The translations under genes and the position numbers were made by a program. The notes below the pieces were generated by a model. It ran no database searches. It saw only the letters and a program-made list of their open reading frames with translations, and was not told the DNA's origin. A stretch of 7,821 nt of DNA. Origin: an uncultured Lachnospiraceae bacterium. Its GTDB lineage: Bacteria; Bacillota; Clostridia; Lachnospirales; Lachnospiraceae. The stretch lies in assembly GCA_910585935.1 (NCBI GenBank), contig CAJUHN010000189.1, positions 1-7,821 on the forward strand, read 5' to 3'. Each line of letters starts with the position of its first letter. Positions within the stretch are counted from its first letter, which is position 1. Of the stretch, positions 6,456 through 7,821 are shown piece by piece.

Positions 6456-7610
6456 TTAAAGACATTCTTTTATAAAACTTTCTATCTCTTCCTTTTTTCC
6501 CTTCACACTCCCTTGAATCATTTCCTTCTTTCCTCCCCCTTTTCCCTCAAATCTCTTCTGAAATTCCTCTCCAAACTCTCTTATATCTTTTGTTTTACTC
6601 CCTGCAATATACTGAAATCCCTCTTGGTTTGGTACAAATACAATGCAAAATTCCTTTACCTTTTCTAATGCCATATTCATAAGATAACGCATTTCATTGG
6701 TAGAAATCCCCTCTTCAAAAAAATAAACACTTCTTTCCCCTTCTTTTATTTTCTGCACTTTTTCTTTAAATATTTGTGTTCTTAAATCACTTATCAACCC
6801 TTTTGCTTGAAATAACTCCTCTTTTAAGTGCTTGACTGCCTCTTCTACCTCATTTTGCTTTACCGATAATAAAACAGAAATTTCTGATACACTGTCCATT
6901 TTTTTATGATAATCCTCCAAAGCCCGGAATCCACATAACATACTCACTCTTGTTCCTCCTTTATATCTCTGTCCAGAGAGCAATTTAATCACACCAATTT
7001 CTCCTGTTCTCTTTACATGGGGAGCACAACAAGCGCATTTGTCATATCCGGGGATTTCCACTATCCTCACTTGTCCTTCTATTTCTATTTTACTGCGATA
7101 TTCTAAATTTTTTAGTTCCTCTTTCTCCAGAAAATAGCTGAGAATCGGCAGATTTTTTACTACTGCCTCATTTGCTTCTTTTTCTATTTCCCTTAAATTC
7201 TCTTTTGTCAACTCTCCATTAAAATCCATTGTGATCGCTTCACTTCCCATATGAAAGCCGATATTGTCATATCCAAAATGCCGATGTACAAGTCCAGATA
7301 TAATATGTTCTCCTGAATGATTCTGCATTCGGGAAAATCGTTCTGAAAAATCAATCTTTCCTTCTACCACACTCCCTTTTTCTATGGGTATTTTTACTTT
7401 ATGATAAATAATATTCCCCTTTTCTTGTACATCTTCCACTTCTATGTTTCCTAATCTTCCCAAATCAGCCGCTTGTCCTCCTCCTTCCGGAAAAAAAGCC
7501 GTCTGGTCAAGCACAATAAAAAATTCTTCGTCTTTTTTTAAACACTCTAAAACTTCCGCTGTAAATTCTTCTCTATGGCTATCTTCATAATATAGCTTTT
7601 TTGTTTCCAT
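6456..7610 (-). CDS. AlaX-type alanyl-tRNA editing hydrolase with DHHA1-like C-terminal domain
   Basis: A free-standing relative of the editing half of alanyl-tRNA synthetase. The family hydrolyses Ser-tRNA(Ala) (in some members Gly-tRNA) in the cytoplasm and so prevents serine-for-alanine errors. The N-terminal domain has the FFPEGGGQAAD motif (39-49). The zinc-binding editing site is HSGEH (H98, H102) together with CCAPH (C194, H198), followed by RTGEIG (201-206). Residues of about 235-292 are rich in Lys and Glu and probably form a coiled coil. The C-terminal part resembles the DHHA1/C-Ala domain, with GKGGG at 356-360 and MIQGS at 364-368. At 384 residues it fits the long AlaX class. No aminoacylation domain is present, so it is not a truncated alaS in the simple sense. 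The start is supported by AAGGAG (7620-7625) 9 nt upstream and a promoter just before that. It is the first gene of the operon. Extra cysteines C192 and C195 flank the zinc ligand. Confidence 0.93.
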   Translation of the reverse strand: METKKLYYEDSHREEFTAEVLECLKKDEEFFIVLDQTAFFPEGGGQAADLGRLGNIEVEDVQEKGNIIYHKVKIPIEKGSVVEGKIDFSERFSRMQNHSGEHIISGLVHRHFGYDNIGFHMGSEAITMDFNGELTKENLREIEKEANEAVVKNLPILSYFLEKEELKNLEYRSKIEIEGQVRIVEIPGYDKCACCAPHVKRTGEIGVIKLLSGQRYKGGTRVSMLCGFRALEDYHKKMDSVSEISVLLSVKQNEVEEAVKHLKEELFQAKGLISDLRTQIFKEKVQKIKEGERSVYFFEEGISTNEMRYLMNMALEKVKEFCIVFVPNQEGFQYIAGSKTKDIREFGEEFQKRFEGKGGGKKEMIQGSVKGKKEEIESFIKECL

Positions 7611-7637
7611 TTATTTCCTCTCCTTATTCTTTTTTCC

Positions 7638-7665
7638 ATTATAGCAAAAAATCTATTACTTGCAT
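7638..7665 (-). promoter_or_regulatory. Extended -10 promoter of the alaX-deoB-pdp operon
   Basis: On the minus strand there is a perfect TATAAT (7643-7638) preceded by TGC, the extended -10 form. A weak -35-like ATGCAA (7665-7660) sits 16 nt upstream. Transcription would start near 7631, giving a short leader of about 20 nt that holds only the ribosome binding site AAGGAG. No operator (for example for a DeoR-type repressor) is recognised, and the short leader leaves no room for a riboswitch. Confidence 0.7.
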
Positions 7666-7731
7666 AGCTTTAGTCTATTATCTGTCTAAATTGTAAAAAA
7701 TATAGAAAGATTAAAAAAATAAGGGGATAAT

Positions 7732-7821
7732 GAGAAACACTTTGATGAAAGGGGGCGCACAGGGAGGCAATGTCATTTAGTTAAGGCATTGGCGAGGTCG
7801 CTCCTTTCAGAGCAAGGTATA
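7732..7821 (+). repeat. Right copy of the structured intergenic element, truncated by the window edge
   Basis: The plus strand carries GAGAAACACTTTGA, an A/G-rich stretch and CGCACAGG (7732-7763), matching 85-115 of the minus strand at 26 positions with one gap. The DNA behind it is GC-richer than its surroundings and foldable. GAAAGG (7747-7752) pairs with CCTTTC (7803-7808), extendable by two pairs including a G-T. Inside it CAATG (7768-7772) pairs with CATTG (7787-7791), and GCG/CGC (7792-7794 with 7799-7801) offers a competing small hairpin. The sequence after the shared block differs from the left copy, but a hairpin follows in both. It diverges from the alaX promoter and points out of the window. 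A 16-codon frame from ATG 7730 has an AAGGGG only 3 nt upstream, too close, and is not called as a gene. Function unknown. Confidence 0.5.

Noticed and set aside
7677..7706. Possible plus-strand promoter (TTATCT-like, TATAGA) before the right element
   Set aside because: The TATAGA is reasonable, but no -35 box with more than about half the consensus lies at a suitable distance, so it is too weak to list.
7730..7780. 16-codon leader peptide from ATG 7730 in the right element
   Set aside because: The AAGGGG lies only 3 nt from the ATG, the frame stops quickly, and the left copy does not keep this frame; better explained as non-coding structure.
1..7821. Transposon or integron boundaries, tRNA genes, CRISPR array
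   Set aside because: No transposase or integrase gene, no tRNA cloverleaf and no regularly spaced repeats are seen. The two edge blocks are inverted but have no terminal-repeat or target-duplication features within the window.

Overview
The window looks like a chromosomal segment of a strictly anaerobic, low-GC Gram-positive bacterium, most likely a Lachnospiraceae-like member of the Clostridia. The basis is the AT-rich sequence, strong AGGAGG-type ribosome binding sites, a one-chain pyruvate:ferredoxin oxidoreductase, and a Firmicutes-type pyrimidine-nucleoside phosphorylase. No mobile-element gene, tRNA, rRNA or CRISPR array is visible.

All four genes lie on the minus strand, so transcription runs from right to left. 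From the right edge: an extended -10 promoter (about 7638-7665) drives a three-gene operon. It holds an AlaX-type alanyl-tRNA editing hydrolase with a DHHA1-like tail (6456-7610), phosphopentomutase deoB (5265-6437) and pyrimidine-nucleoside phosphorylase pdp (3920-5245). The gaps are only 18-19 nt and the operon ends at an intrinsic terminator (3869-3913). A separate promoter (3853-3881), whose -35 box lies inside that terminator, drives nifJ (244-3783). nifJ has a leader of about 60 nt and its own intrinsic terminator (184-228).

Pdp and DeoB are consecutive steps of (deoxy)nucleoside salvage. Pdp releases (deoxy)ribose-1-phosphate from pyrimidine nucleosides and DeoB isomerises it to the 5-phosphate. 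The later steps (deoC and others) are not in the window. NifJ makes acetyl-CoA and reduced ferredoxin from pyruvate, the central step of clostridial fermentation. AlaX is a translation quality-control enzyme with no obvious metabolic link to its operon partners.

The four genes themselves are ordinary. The least explained part is the two edges. A conserved block of about 31 nt (26 identities, one gap) occurs at 85-115 on the minus strand and at 7732-7763 on the plus strand. Both copies point outward and both are followed by GC-richer, hairpin-forming DNA that runs off the window. This looks like a dispersed structured intergenic element or RNA leader. It is the only candidate here for something undescribed, and the window alone cannot show what it does.
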